Shown here: positions 47,672 through 56,083 of the stretch, in pieces | Numbering within the stretch: position 1 is the stretch's first letter | Layout of the letters: each line of letters opens with the position of its first letter | Source of the DNA: Pseudonocardia sp. HH130629-09 | Lineage (GTDB): Bacteria > Actinomycetota > Actinomycetes > Mycobacteriales > Pseudonocardiaceae | Length of the DNA: 64,000 nt | Direction: 5' to 3' | Assembly: GCF_001294645.1 (NCBI RefSeq) | Contig: NZ_CP011868.1 | Coordinates: 1,302,001-1,366,000 of the forward strand | Notes under the pieces: model-generated | What the model was told of the DNA's origin: nothing | The model's input: the letters and a program-made list of their open reading frames with translations, nothing else | Databases searched by the model: none | Program-made: the position numbers and the translations under genes

Positions 47672-48778
47672 CTGCCGGATGCGGCGTCGCTGGCGCTCGG
47701 ACCCGGTCCGCCCGGCGAGTCGGCCGGCCTGTTCGGCCTGGGTGCGGGCCTCGGCGACCTCGCCGCGGGCTCGCAACGCCAGGGCCAGGTCGACGCGCAG
47801 GCCGACCTCCGCGCGGGCGTACTGACCCTCGGGCATCGCGGCCAGGGCGACGCCGAGGTCGTCGATCGCCGACGCCTCGCCGAGGCGGGCCAGGCAGTGC
47901 CCGCGCCAACGGGCGAGGTGTCCGGCGTCGAGCATCAGGTACGGCAGCGCGTGCTCCGGCCGGGGCGGAAGCGCCGCGGTGGCCGCGTCGAGTGCCCGCA
48001 GCGCGGCGTCCCGCTCGCCGAGGGCCGCGAGGGCTTCGCCCCGTGCGGCGTGCAGCCAGGCCACCAGCTCGCTCGGGATCGGTCCGCGGGCCGTGTCCTG
48101 CGCCGAGGTGATCAGGTCGAGTGCGTCGGCGGTCCGCCCGGCGTCGAGCAGGATGAACGCCTGCTGCGCGCGGGCGTAGCCGAGCCCGGCGGCGTGCCCG
48201 CTCTCGCGTGCGGCGGCGGTCGCGATCTCGTGCAGCCGCCACGCCTCCGGCAGTCGCCCCATGTCGAGTGCCTGCCACCCGGCGAGTGCGGCGGCCTGGC
48301 CGAGCTCATCTGCGGCGTGCTCGCGCGCGGTTCCCGGTAGCGCGTTGCGGACCAGGTTCTGCACGGTCTCGACGTGCGCGACCGCTTGGCCGTGCACCGC
48401 GGTCCCGCCGAGCCGGCGGTCCAGCAGCCGGAGCGTCTGGGTCTGCGACCGCAGGAGGTCGACCAGGCCGGGGTCGACGCGGGTGAACTCCGGCAGCTCG
48501 AACGACTCGGTGACGAGGTCCGCGGCCGCGGGCTCGCTGCGCGGTGGTTCGACGAGGCCCAGCTCGGCGGCGGAGCAGCGGTACACCTCGCACAGCAGCT
48601 CGCGGTAGAAGTCACCGACGACGCCGTCCTGGTTCTCCCAGACGGCGACGCGGCGCCCGAGGCTCTCGTCCTTCGGGAGCTGCTCGCCCCGCCGGGTCGC
48701 TGCCGCCCGCAGCTCGTGCAGCAGCCGAGCCTTCTTCCAGCCGCGCTCAGCGCGGACCAGCGCGAGCCGGTTGCCCAT
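47657..48778 (-). CDS. helix-turn-helix regulator with TPR-like helical repeats
   Basis: This 373-residue protein starts with an XRE-like HTH region (NRLALVRAERGWKKARLLHELRAAA, about 1-70). A long all-helical part follows with TPR-like pairs (AWRLHEIATAAARESGHAAGLGYARAQQAFILLDAGRTADAL and further repeats to the end). It may respond to a peptide or small signal. Such proteins often accompany GntR and Nudix genes in actinobacterial integrative elements. It is transcribed toward the Nudix gene and away from the excisionase-like gene. Confidence 0.75.
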   Translation of the reverse strand: MGNRLALVRAERGWKKARLLHELRAAATRRGEQLPKDESLGRRVAVWENQDGVVGDFYRELLCEVYRCSAAELGLVEPPRSEPAAADLVTESFELPEFTRVDPGLVDLLRSQTQTLRLLDRRLGGTAVHGQAVAHVETVQNLVRNALPGTAREHAADELGQAAALAGWQALDMGRLPEAWRLHEIATAAARESGHAAGLGYARAQQAFILLDAGRTADALDLITSAQDTARGPIPSELVAWLHAARGEALAALGERDAALRALDAATAALPPRPEHALPYLMLDAGHLARWRGHCLARLGEASAIDDLGVALAAMPEGQYARAEVGLRVDLALALRARGEVAEARTQAEQAGRLAGRTGSERQRRRIRQLLGQ

Positions 48779-48964
48779 CGACGCCCCCTCGTCCCGAGAT
48801 CAACGGTGACTCGCTGACCTGGGGAAATCAACCCTGATGCGGATGGTCGCATCACCTCACGTCATCCCGCGTCATCTCCCGACAACACCGTTCGCGACTG
48901 CAATCTCGGTTCACGGAAGGCCACGGCGATTGACTCCGATCGCCACTCGTGCCTTACTTGTTCA

Positions 48965-48986
48965 GTACATGTACCTAACATGTACA
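48965..48986 (+). promoter_or_regulatory. double palindromic operator before the transfer module
   Basis: The palindrome-rich repeat ACATGTAC occurs at 48967-48974 and 48978-48985, 11 bases apart, about one helical turn. GT-N4-AC half-sites are typical for GntR regulators. The site is 14 bases before the start of the excisionase-like gene. Confidence 0.6.
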
Positions 48987-48999
48987 GATTGGGGTCGTG

Positions 49000-49260
49000 A
49001 TGAGTGTTCTTCGAGGGTCGGAGACGGCGCCGCCGGCGCCGAGGTTCTACAGCGTGGCGCAGGTCGCGGCGCTGCTCGGGATGTCGCCGATGACCGTCTA
49101 CCGGGCGATCGCGGCGGGGGAGTTCCCGGCGGTCCGGATCCGCGGGCGGCTGATCATCCCGGCGAAGGCGATCGAGGCCATCGCCGACCTCGCCGTCGCC
49201 GAGCAGACCGTCGTCGACGCGTCGGGCTGGGCGCCGGTGCAGCACGGGAGCGCGGGCTGA
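49000..49260 (+). CDS. xis: excisionase-like helix-turn-helix protein
   Basis: This protein of about 86 residues has one MerR/Xis-type winged helix: FYSVAQVAALLGMSPMTVYRAI then GEFPAVRIRGRLIIP. On an element with a tyrosine integrase it is the likely recombination directionality factor, although a regulator role is equally possible. GTG 48997 and ATG 49000 are both usable. It is the first gene after the double operator and overlaps the next gene by one base. Confidence 0.75.
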   Translation: MSVLRGSETAPPAPRFYSVAQVAALLGMSPMTVYRAIAAGEFPAVRIRGRLIIPAKAIEAIADLAVAEQTVVDASGWAPVQHGSAG

Positions 49261-49493
49261 TGGGCAGCGTCGGGGTGCTGATCCTGTTCATGGTTCTCGG
49301 TGCGGTGATCTGCGCGAAGGCGCGGGTCGCGATGGGCGCGGTGGTGTTCTCGCTGATCGCGCTCGTGCTGTTCATCGCCACACCGGTCGGCTCGGGTCTG
49401 CCGGACGCGATCTCGACGTTCGTGTCGGCGTTCGACCAGGCGGCCACGCCCGCCCTCAACGGCGCGGGTGCGTCGGCCGGGAGCGGGCAGTGA
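49260..49493 (+). CDS. small membrane protein
   Basis: This 77-residue protein has two membrane helices (VGVLILFMVLGAVICA and AMGAVVFSLIALVLFIA) and a short polar tail. The ATG shares its A with the stop of the excisionase-like gene. Small two-helix proteins are frequent in transfer or spread regions of actinobacterial elements. The function is unknown. Confidence 0.6.
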   Translation: MGSVGVLILFMVLGAVICAKARVAMGAVVFSLIALVLFIATPVGSGLPDAISTFVSAFDQAATPALNGAGASAGSGQ

Positions 49494-49620
49494 ACCCGGC
49501 CGCCGGTTCCGGTAGGGGAGACCTCGCCCTCACGGCCGGGCGGGCCGAGAACCCGGAGGGTCCCGCCTGCGGCGGGGCGGAGGGCCGTCCGGCCCGAGTT
49601 TGGCCCGGCCTCACTCAGAT

Positions 49621-49680
49621 TCAAGGGCGCTCCGCTGGCGCTACGCGTCGCTGCGCGACCGACCTTCGGCCGGCCCTTGA
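49621..49680. repeat. 60-bp stem-loop/palindromic unit in the non-coding gap 49494-49786
   Basis: The unit begins TCAAGGGC and ends GCCCTTGA and contains the smaller palindromes CGCTCCGCTGGCG and CTGCGCGACC-like runs. The surrounding 290 bases carry no gene. It could be a terminator, an mRNA end or a short interspersed repeat. Confidence 0.5.
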
Positions 49681-49786
49681 GTCCGAGCCTCGGAGGCCGT
49701 GCGCGCCTGACGGCGCGGTGGCGGACGGGACGCCGCCACCGGGGGGCCGGACCGGCCGACCCTCCTCAACTCTTCTGGAGGCCAGC

Positions 49787-50089
49787 GTGAGCGTGATCTT
49801 CCTGCCCGGCCCGCCCGTCGTGGACCTGGACGACGACCCGACCGACCTGATCGACGTGACGGACCTGGTGTGCCCGGGCTGCGCCGGCCCCGTCGTGGAC
49901 GCGCCGCCGTCGGGGTGGCCCGCCCGCGCCGGCCGGTCGCCGGAGTTCTCCCACCTCGACGGCTCGGTGCTCTGCCCGGACGGCATGGGCCGGGTACCGG
50001 AGCCGGTCGAGGCGGCCGAGCTGCGGTACGGGCTCACCGCCGCCGGTGCTGGGGCGTCGCTGGACGAGGGCACGGGGTGGTCGGCGTGA
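49787..50089 (+). CDS. small protein with Cys pairs
   Basis: This 100-residue acidic protein has VCPGCAGPV (about 28-36) and LCPDG about 30 residues later, a possible zinc site. The GTG has GGAGG 6 bases upstream. The stop overlaps the GTG of the next gene. No family was recognised. Confidence 0.6.
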   Translation: MSVIFLPGPPVVDLDDDPTDLIDVTDLVCPGCAGPVVDAPPSGWPARAGRSPEFSHLDGSVLCPDGMGRVPEPVEAAELRYGLTAAGAGASLDEGTGWSA

Positions 50090-50472
50090 GCGCCCGCCCC
50101 GCGTCGGAGTGGGCGGTGCGCGAGCGGGTCGCGCAGCCCGAGGACCTGGACCCGCGGTTGCTGCGCCCGACCGGGCGGACGGACCGGCTGCAGGTCGTGG
50201 TCGAGCACTACGTCGTCGGGGCGGGTCGGTGCCCGAGGTGTGGGTGGCCGGTGGCGCGCCGGGAGGAGTGCCCGTCGCGTCAGGTCGCGGTGTGCCTGCT
50301 GGACAACCGGCCGCTGCCGGACCGGCTCGCGCACCTGGTCGACGTCGTCCCCGGAGCCCGAGCGGGCCGGGACTCGGCGGCCGACCGGCACCGGGAGCGG
50401 GCGGAGCTGGACGCGTTGCCGGGGCTGTTCGCCGCCCCGGCCCGGTCCCCGGAGCGAGGGGACACGTCGTGA
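50086..50472 (+). CDS. hypothetical protein with a zinc-ribbon-like motif
   Basis: This 128-residue protein contains GRCPRCGWPVARREECPSRQVAVC, with two CxxC-like Cys groups. It overlaps the neighbours at both ends (GTGA), which indicates a tightly coupled operon. The function is unknown. Confidence 0.6.
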   Translation: MSARPASEWAVRERVAQPEDLDPRLLRPTGRTDRLQVVVEHYVVGAGRCPRCGWPVARREECPSRQVAVCLLDNRPLPDRLAHLVDVVPGARAGRDSAADRHRERAELDALPGLFAAPARSPERGDTS

Positions 50473-50570
50473 CCGAGACGAGCACGCAGCAGATGGGACG
50501 GCCCGGCGACGGGTTCTTGGCGGAAGCACACCGCCGGGCCGCTCTCACCAACCAACAGGAGGTAGGAGAG

Positions 50571-51041
50571 ATGTTCACCGTAGACCCGAGCCGCGGGCGG
50601 GGCGAGGAGCTGGACTGGCGGGCCCGCGCGGCCTGCCGCGACGTCGACCCGGAGCTGTTATTCCCGACCGCGACCGCCGGTGCGGCCCTGGCAGCCGAGG
50701 AGCGGCGAGCGCTGTCGGTGTGCGCGGAGTGCCCGGTCCTGGCCGCGTGCCGGATCTGGGCGGTCGCGGAGCAGCCGCACGGCATCGCCGGTGGGCTGAC
50801 CGAGGACGAGCGCCGCCGTGCCCGCCGAGCCGCGCCCCGCAGTCGTCGCGTCGAGCGGCGGCCGGCCGTCGTGCCCGTGCCGTCGCCGCGGACCGATCGG
50901 GCGCCGGTCATCGCCGCGGGCTGCGCCGCGCTCACCGCGGGAGCCGACCGCGGCGACGTCGCCCGCACGCTGGGCGTGACCCGTCGGACCGTCGACCGGT
51001 GGGCCGCTGCCCTCGTGGTCACCGCGGGCGGTGGTCGGTGA
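50571..51041 (+). CDS. WhiB-family iron-sulfur regulator with C-terminal HTH-like extension
   Basis: This 156-residue protein has the four cluster cysteines Cys22, Cys51, Cys54 and Cys60 (CAECPVLAAC) and the turn HGIAGGLTEDER. WhiB proteins sense NO or redox and bind sigma factors or DNA. Residues of about 120-150 (GDVARTLGVTRRTVDRWAA) form an extra helix-turn-helix. The ATG follows AGGAGGTAGGAGAG; the frame is open from GTG 50469. On the element it could control transfer genes. Confidence 0.85.
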   Translation: MFTVDPSRGRGEELDWRARAACRDVDPELLFPTATAGAALAAEERRALSVCAECPVLAACRIWAVAEQPHGIAGGLTEDERRRARRAAPRSRRVERRPAVVPVPSPRTDRAPVIAAGCAALTAGADRGDVARTLGVTRRTVDRWAAALVVTAGGGR

Positions 51042-51574
51042 TGAGTGTGTTCGACGCGTCCCCGAGGACCGCAGTGTCCGGTCGGGTCCGTGAGCTGGTG
51101 CGCCGGATCGCCGTCGAGGCGTTCGGCGCGACCGAGACCGAGGTCCCGATCCCGGGATTCACCGTGTTCACCGACCGCCACCTCGACGACCCCCTGACCG
51201 GAATCCGAGCCGCGCTGCTCGTGCACACGGTGGCGGAGTCCCAGCTCACCGAGTACGCCCGAGCCGCCCGCGCGGCGGGCCGGTCCTGGGACCAGATCGC
51301 CGACGCGCTCGACATCACCACCGACGAGGTCGCGGTCGTGGGGGAGGCGGCGTTCGACTGGCTGGTCTGCGGCCGTGCCCCGGACCCCGAGCGCGACGGG
51401 GTCCGCTCGTTCCGGACGCCGTGCGCGTACTGGCGCTGCTCGACCTGCGACGGCCTGGTCACCGACCACGGCCCGTTCGAGGGAAACCCCGCCAACAGCG
51501 AGGACGGCCACGCCAAGGGCTGCACCCGCCACCGCGCCGAGGTGCAGGCGTGGAACGAGGGGTGGGAGCACTGA
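51041..51574 (+). CDS. hypothetical protein with a Cys/His C-terminus
   Basis: This 177-residue protein has an HTH-like middle (AARAAGRSWDQIADALDITTDEV) and a C-terminal Cys/His group: CAYWRCSTCDGLV and KGCTRHRAEV, which may bind zinc. The ATG overlaps the whiB stop, and its own stop overlaps the next start. It could be a DNA-binding accessory of transfer. Confidence 0.6.
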   Translation: MSVFDASPRTAVSGRVRELVRRIAVEAFGATETEVPIPGFTVFTDRHLDDPLTGIRAALLVHTVAESQLTEYARAARAAGRSWDQIADALDITTDEVAVVGEAAFDWLVCGRAPDPERDGVRSFRTPCAYWRCSTCDGLVTDHGPFEGNPANSEDGHAKGCTRHRAEVQAWNEGWEH

Positions 51575-53514
51575 TGGAGATCCTGTTCAGCTCCACCGCC
51601 CTCGTCCTGGCGATGTTCGCCGCGGGCGCCCTGCTCGCCTGGGCGCGCGGGGCCCGCGCTCTGGCTGCCGGCCTCGCCCTGGTCGCGCTGCTCCCGGCCG
51701 CGACGATCGTCACCGCCCTCTCGTGGCCCGCCCTCATCGCTGTGACCGGGCTGGCCGGGGTGATCGTGTGGCACCGCTGGTCGCGCTCCTCAGCGACCGT
51801 GTCCCGCTGGGCCGCGCGGTCCCGCCGCAAGGTCGGCGTGGCCTCGTCGCTGGACATCGTCCGCCACGCTGGAACCCTCGCCGTCCGCCGACGGACCGGC
51901 ACCGTCCGCCCGTCTCTGACCGCTCTGTCGCGGTGGCAGCGGGCCCGGCTCGCGACCAGCGAGGCCGCCGTGGAGTTGTGCCGCACCGGGGCACTTCGGG
52001 TGTGGGCGTTGGTCGAGGACGTGGTGATCGTCGTCGGCGGGCCCCGCACGGGAAAGACCGGGTGGCTCGCCGGCCGCGTCCTCGATGCCCCGGGCGCCGC
52101 CCTGGTCACCTCGACCCGCACCGACCTGCTGGACCTGTGCGGGCCGCTGCGCCGCCAGGAACGGGGCGAGGTGTTCGTCTTCAATCCGGCCGGCCTCGGC
52201 GACCGCACCTCGACGATCACGTTCGATCCACTGACCGGCTGCACGGATCCGGTGACCGCGACCGAACGGGCCACGGACATGCTCGCCGCCGTCGCCTCCG
52301 GATCCGGTGGGGACCGCGAGTTCTGGGACGGTCAGGCCCGCCGCGTCCTCGCCGCGCTGCTGCACGCCGCCGCCCTCGGCGGGAAGCGGATGGCCGACGT
52401 CCTCGGCTGGGTCGCCGACCCCGACACCGCCGGCCGCGAGGCCCCGGCTCTGTTGCGTCGGTCGGGGGTGACGGCGTTCGAGCAGGACGTCATGCAGTTC
52501 CTGACCACCAACGAGCGCACCCGGTCCTCGATCACCTCCAGCGTGATGCCCGCTCTGGGCTGGCTGACGCATCCGGCGGCGGCTGCGGCGGCGGAGCCGG
52601 GGGAGGGGTTTGACGTCGCCCGCCTCCTGGACGACCGCGCGACGGTGTTCCTGCTCGGCGCCGAGGAGGCCCAGACCGCACCCCTGGTGTGCGCGCTGAC
52701 CGGGCACATCGCCCGCGAGGCCCGACGCCTGGCCGCCGGACAGCCGAAGGGCCGGCTCGACCCGCCGCTCGGGTTGTTCCTGGACGAGGCCGCCCTGATC
52801 AGCCCGGTCCCGCTGGAGTCGTGGACGGCGGACATGGGCGGTCGTGGTGTGACGATCCTGTGTGCGTTCCAGTCCCGCGCCCAGCTCCTGGCCCGCTGGG
52901 GGGAGCACAAGGCGGCGACGATCCTGAACAACACCGCCGCGGTGATGATCTTCGGTGGGACGCGGGACAAGGCGGACCTGGAGTTCTGGTCCACCCTGGC
53001 CGGGGAGCGCGACGAGCGAGTCACCACGACCGACGACCACGGCCGGGTCGCCTCGCGCAGTGTGCGGAAGGTGCCGGTGCTGGCGCCGGCGCAGATCGCG
53101 AACCTGCCGGCGGGGCGGGTGGTGGTGATCCGGCGCGGGATCGCCCCGGTGATCGGGCGCGCGCAGATGGCGTGGAAGCGCCGTGACGTGCGCCGTCGGG
53201 CTCGGCTGCTGCGGCGGATCGAGGCCGAGTCCCGCTGGCACCGCCGCGGCGAGGCGGTCCGGACGTGGGCCGACCTCCAGCTCGAATACGCCCTGACCGC
53301 GCTCGCCGCACGGTGGCCGGAGCGCTACGGGGAGGCGGCGGAGCGGGTGCGGTCGTCGAACCGGATGTTCGCGGAGCTGCGCGCGATCCGCCGCGGCGGA
53401 GAGCAGGACCGGGCCGTCGAGGCGACGGCGCTGCTCGAACCGGGCCCGGACGGTGAGGGCGGTCGTCCGGCCGGCCCGGCCGATGGCGCGGGTGACGGGC
53501 GGTGGACCCGATGA
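51574..53514 (+). CDS. type IV coupling protein (TraG/VirD4/TrwB-like)
   Basis: This 646-residue ATPase links the relaxase-DNA complex to the transfer channel. The N-terminus has three membrane helices (about 5-23, 30-46 and 50-67). Walker A is GGPRTGKT at 155-162, Walker B is LGLFLDEAALI, and the Gln-rich CAFQSRAQLLARWG motif follows, as in coupling proteins with TraM-recognition domains. AICE-type transfer instead uses one FtsK-like TraB; here a coupling protein and a MobF relaxase are present. Confidence 0.85.
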   Translation: MEILFSSTALVLAMFAAGALLAWARGARALAAGLALVALLPAATIVTALSWPALIAVTGLAGVIVWHRWSRSSATVSRWAARSRRKVGVASSLDIVRHAGTLAVRRRTGTVRPSLTALSRWQRARLATSEAAVELCRTGALRVWALVEDVVIVVGGPRTGKTGWLAGRVLDAPGAALVTSTRTDLLDLCGPLRRQERGEVFVFNPAGLGDRTSTITFDPLTGCTDPVTATERATDMLAAVASGSGGDREFWDGQARRVLAALLHAAALGGKRMADVLGWVADPDTAGREAPALLRRSGVTAFEQDVMQFLTTNERTRSSITSSVMPALGWLTHPAAAAAAEPGEGFDVARLLDDRATVFLLGAEEAQTAPLVCALTGHIAREARRLAAGQPKGRLDPPLGLFLDEAALISPVPLESWTADMGGRGVTILCAFQSRAQLLARWGEHKAATILNNTAAVMIFGGTRDKADLEFWSTLAGERDERVTTTDDHGRVASRSVRKVPVLAPAQIANLPAGRVVVIRRGIAPVIGRAQMAWKRRDVRRRARLLRRIEAESRWHRRGEAVRTWADLQLEYALTALAARWPERYGEAAERVRSSNRMFAELRAIRRGGEQDRAVEATALLEPGPDGEGGRPAGPADGAGDGRWTR

Positions 53515-54362
53515 GCGAGCGCTACGAGCTTCTGACCCCGGCCCAGGCCGTCGACCGGCTCGCCGCCGACCTCCCCGGCGGCCGGGCGGACGCCGAGCAG
53601 GTCGTCGCCTCCTACCTGCGCGACGCGACCGGCGTGCATGGCCGGCCGTCGTCGGGGTGGCGGATGGATGAGTTCGACGTCGACGACGCCCGTGCCCGGT
53701 TCGGGTGGGTCGACTTCGCGGGTGGGGAGACCGTCGCCGCTGCCCGCGCCCGGGCGGACGCCGCCGCGGTCGCGGCGCTACGCGAGGCCCGGGGGACGTC
53801 GGCGATCACCGACCCGACCCGGCTGTTCGCGCTGCACTCCGACGCGGAGATGTGGGGCTACCGCGCCCATCGGGTCGGGCTGGACGAGCTGACCGACACC
53901 GCGGCGTGTGATCCGCAGCCGCGGCTCGTGACGGTCGCCCGAGAGGGCCGGGAGCGCTCGCACCGCGAAGCCGTCGCGGCTCACGACGTCCGCGTCGCCG
54001 CAGCAGAGGCCGCCGCAACCGCCACCGCCCTCACCGAGCAGCACCACCAGGACCAGAACGACCACGACCAGGAGGACGACGTGCACACCCCGAACGACCG
54101 CCCCCCGGCGGAGATCGAGGAGCCCGGAGATCGTGAGCGGGTTCTCGCCGAGGGGCACGGTGCGTTCGTCGGCGGGATGTGGTTCACGCCGGATGAGACC
54201 GCCGAGGGCGGGGTCCGGCCGCTGACCGAGGTCGAGGTCCGCCGCTTCTCCGACCTGGTGCGCGCCTCGCAGGCCGAGGCCGTCGCCGACCAGCTCGACG
54301 ACGCACCGGCTCCGGACCGGGCCCCGTCGGTCGACGGTGAGGGGACGGGGTGGGAGCGGTGA
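53511..54362 (+). CDS. hypothetical acidic protein of the transfer operon
   Basis: This 283-residue soluble protein was not recognised. It contains LLTPAQAVDRLAADLPGGRADAEQ near the start, FALHSDAEMWGYR in the middle, and an acidic, Glu/Asp/His-rich linker (about 160-205). It overlaps the coupling-protein stop by ATGA and is followed by another overlapping gene. Confidence 0.65.
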   Translation: MSERYELLTPAQAVDRLAADLPGGRADAEQVVASYLRDATGVHGRPSSGWRMDEFDVDDARARFGWVDFAGGETVAAARARADAAAVAALREARGTSAITDPTRLFALHSDAEMWGYRAHRVGLDELTDTAACDPQPRLVTVAREGRERSHREAVAAHDVRVAAAEAAATATALTEQHHQDQNDHDQEDDVHTPNDRPPAEIEEPGDRERVLAEGHGAFVGGMWFTPDETAEGGVRPLTEVEVRRFSDLVRASQAEAVADQLDDAPAPDRAPSVDGEGTGWER

Positions 54363-55018
54363 ACCCGCCGTCGCACCCCGAGCCGGGCGACGGCGGAGCG
54401 CTGGCCCGGCTGGCCGGACAGGTCGACACGCTGCGCCGCCAGGTCGCGGAGCTGGAGCCGATCCCGGACCAGGTCGGCGAGCTGGGGCGGCTCGTCGGGC
54501 AGCTCTCCGAGGCGCTGGCCGCGGTGACCGCACGCCGGCGGATCCCGGCGGCGCCGTCGTGGCTGCTGGCCCCGATCGACACCGCCGAGACCCGGCGATT
54601 GCTCGACGAGCTGCGCGGGTGGGCGCAGGCGGTGTTCCTGCGCTACCCCGACGCGGCGAAGGTGCTTCCCGAGTGCTGGCTGTGGCACCCCGAGGTCGTC
54701 GAGGAGCTGCTCTGGCTCATGCACGCCTGGCTCGCCGCCTACCAGGGCCCGGCCGCGTCGGTCGGCGCGGCGGGGGACTGGCACGACCGGCAGCGGCCCG
54801 GGGTGGTCAACCGGATCCGGAAGGAGGCCGGGTCGTGCTCGATCGAGCGACACCAGACCCGCCCCGGCTGGAGCGCCCCCGGCGGCGCGGCGCTGCCGGT
54901 TCCGGGCACCGATCACGTCGAGGAGATCGCCCGGTGGTGGGCCGGGCAGCGCGACCAGGCCCCGCCCGAGCCCGCCCCGGCGGTCGACGCCGGCCCGATC
55001 GGGACGGCTCTGCGATGA
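54359..55018 (+). CDS. hypothetical protein with N-terminal coiled coil (DUF4913-like)
   Basis: This protein of about 219 residues has a short coiled-coil-like start (LARLAGQVDTLRRQVAELEPI). A tryptophan-rich domain follows (WAQAVFLRYPDAAKVLPECWLWHPEVVEELLWLMHAWLAAYQGP and RWWAGQRDQ), which recalls proteins that often lie beside coupling-protein genes in actinobacterial plasmids. GTG 54359 overlaps the upstream stop. The family name is a tentative match. Confidence 0.6.
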   Translation: MNPPSHPEPGDGGALARLAGQVDTLRRQVAELEPIPDQVGELGRLVGQLSEALAAVTARRRIPAAPSWLLAPIDTAETRRLLDELRGWAQAVFLRYPDAAKVLPECWLWHPEVVEELLWLMHAWLAAYQGPAASVGAAGDWHDRQRPGVVNRIRKEAGSCSIERHQTRPGWSAPGGAALPVPGTDHVEEIARWWAGQRDQAPPEPAPAVDAGPIGTALR

Positions 55019-55881
55019 CGGCCGCGGGAAGCGGGGCGCGCTGGGGTCGGGCGTCGGTGTGGCTCCCGGGCCTGGCCGTCGCGATCGGCGCCGCGGTGGC
55101 GACCGCGCACGGCCTGTTCGAGGTCGCGGTCGCCGCGCGGGTCCCGGTCGCGGTGGCGTGGATCTACCCGCTGATCACCGACGGCCTGGCCCTGGTCGCC
55201 TACACCGCGACCGCGCGGCTGTCCGGTGGCGCCGCCCGCTACGCGTGGAGCGTGGTGATCGTCGCCGCCGGGCTGTCGGGTCTGGCGCAGGCGGTGTTCC
55301 TCGCCGGGCCCGCCCAGGCTCCCGGGGCCCCGCCGGTCGAGGCGGATGCGGTGTTGCGGTTCGGGGTCGGGGCGTGGCCCGCGATCGCCGCGGCCGTCGT
55401 CGCGCACCTGCTCTACCTCCTCGCCGAGACCCGCCCCGAGCCGAGACCTGCGGACCGGGATCGGCCCGAGTCCGACGGCGTGTCCGGGCCGCGTGTCCGG
55501 GCGACCATCACCGTCCCGCCGTCCGGTCGGACACCAGTGGAACGCCCCGACCCGGTGGGACGCGGCCCGGGTGTCCCGCCCGCGCTGGACGGGCCGGTGA
55601 TCCCGGCCCCGCCGCGGCCGGTGTCCCACCCGGCACCCCGCCCGGCGGTCCGGCCGGAGCCCGGAACCGGTGCGGGCGCTCAGGAACGCGCCCGCACCAC
55701 CGCCCAGGCCCACCGTCAGCACCACGGCGACCTCCCGACCGTGCGCGACCTACAGGACCTCGCCGACGTCGGCCGCGGCACCGCCGCCCGAGCACTCCAG
55801 CAGCTCCGCAACACCCCGCAGCAGGCCCCGAACGCCCTGCACCTCGTCCCTGACGAGCCCCAGAACAGGACCACCCGATGA
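55015..55881 (+). CDS. DUF2637-like membrane protein with C-terminal HTH
   Basis: This 288-residue protein has four membrane helices (about 17-33, 43-62, 75-97 and 115-140) with WIYPLITDGLALVAY, as in DUF2637 (Spd-type) proteins of actinobacterial plasmids. A Pro-rich linker follows, and then a C-terminal helix-turn-helix (LPTVRDLQDLADVGRGTAARALQQL). Spd proteins help the element spread within hyphae or cells. The ATG overlaps the upstream stop. Confidence 0.72.
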   Translation: MTAAGSGARWGRASVWLPGLAVAIGAAVATAHGLFEVAVAARVPVAVAWIYPLITDGLALVAYTATARLSGGAARYAWSVVIVAAGLSGLAQAVFLAGPAQAPGAPPVEADAVLRFGVGAWPAIAAAVVAHLLYLLAETRPEPRPADRDRPESDGVSGPRVRATITVPPSGRTPVERPDPVGRGPGVPPALDGPVIPAPPRPVSHPAPRPAVRPEPGTGAGAQERARTTAQAHRQHHGDLPTVRDLQDLADVGRGTAARALQQLRNTPQQAPNALHLVPDEPQNRTTR

Positions 55882-56083
55882 CCACCAGCAGCCAGAACAC
55901 CACCGCGACCGAGCACGCGACGAGAACCCAGAGCGACTACCCCGAACAGAGCAACAAGAGCCCAAGATCAAAGCCATCACACCGATGCATCACGATCCGA
56001 AGGGGCGGGCCGGCCTCCGGCCGGCCACGCGGCACCCCGCGCGCTGTCGATCTTGATCTGGTCCGTTTCACGATCGTTTCGGG
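55882..56083 (+). other. non-coding gap, possible oriT
   Basis: These 200 bases before the relaxase contain a GGCCGG/CCGGCC hairpin at 56010-56026 and CACGATC twice (about 55991 and 56070). The gap also has a lower G content. Origins of transfer for MobF enzymes often lie next to the relaxase gene. No nic consensus can be named. A small overlapping ORF from 55878 is not convincing. Confidence 0.35.

Noticed and set aside
49494..49786. possible small gene in the gap
   Set aside because: The frames have no ribosome site and the sequence is dominated by palindromes.
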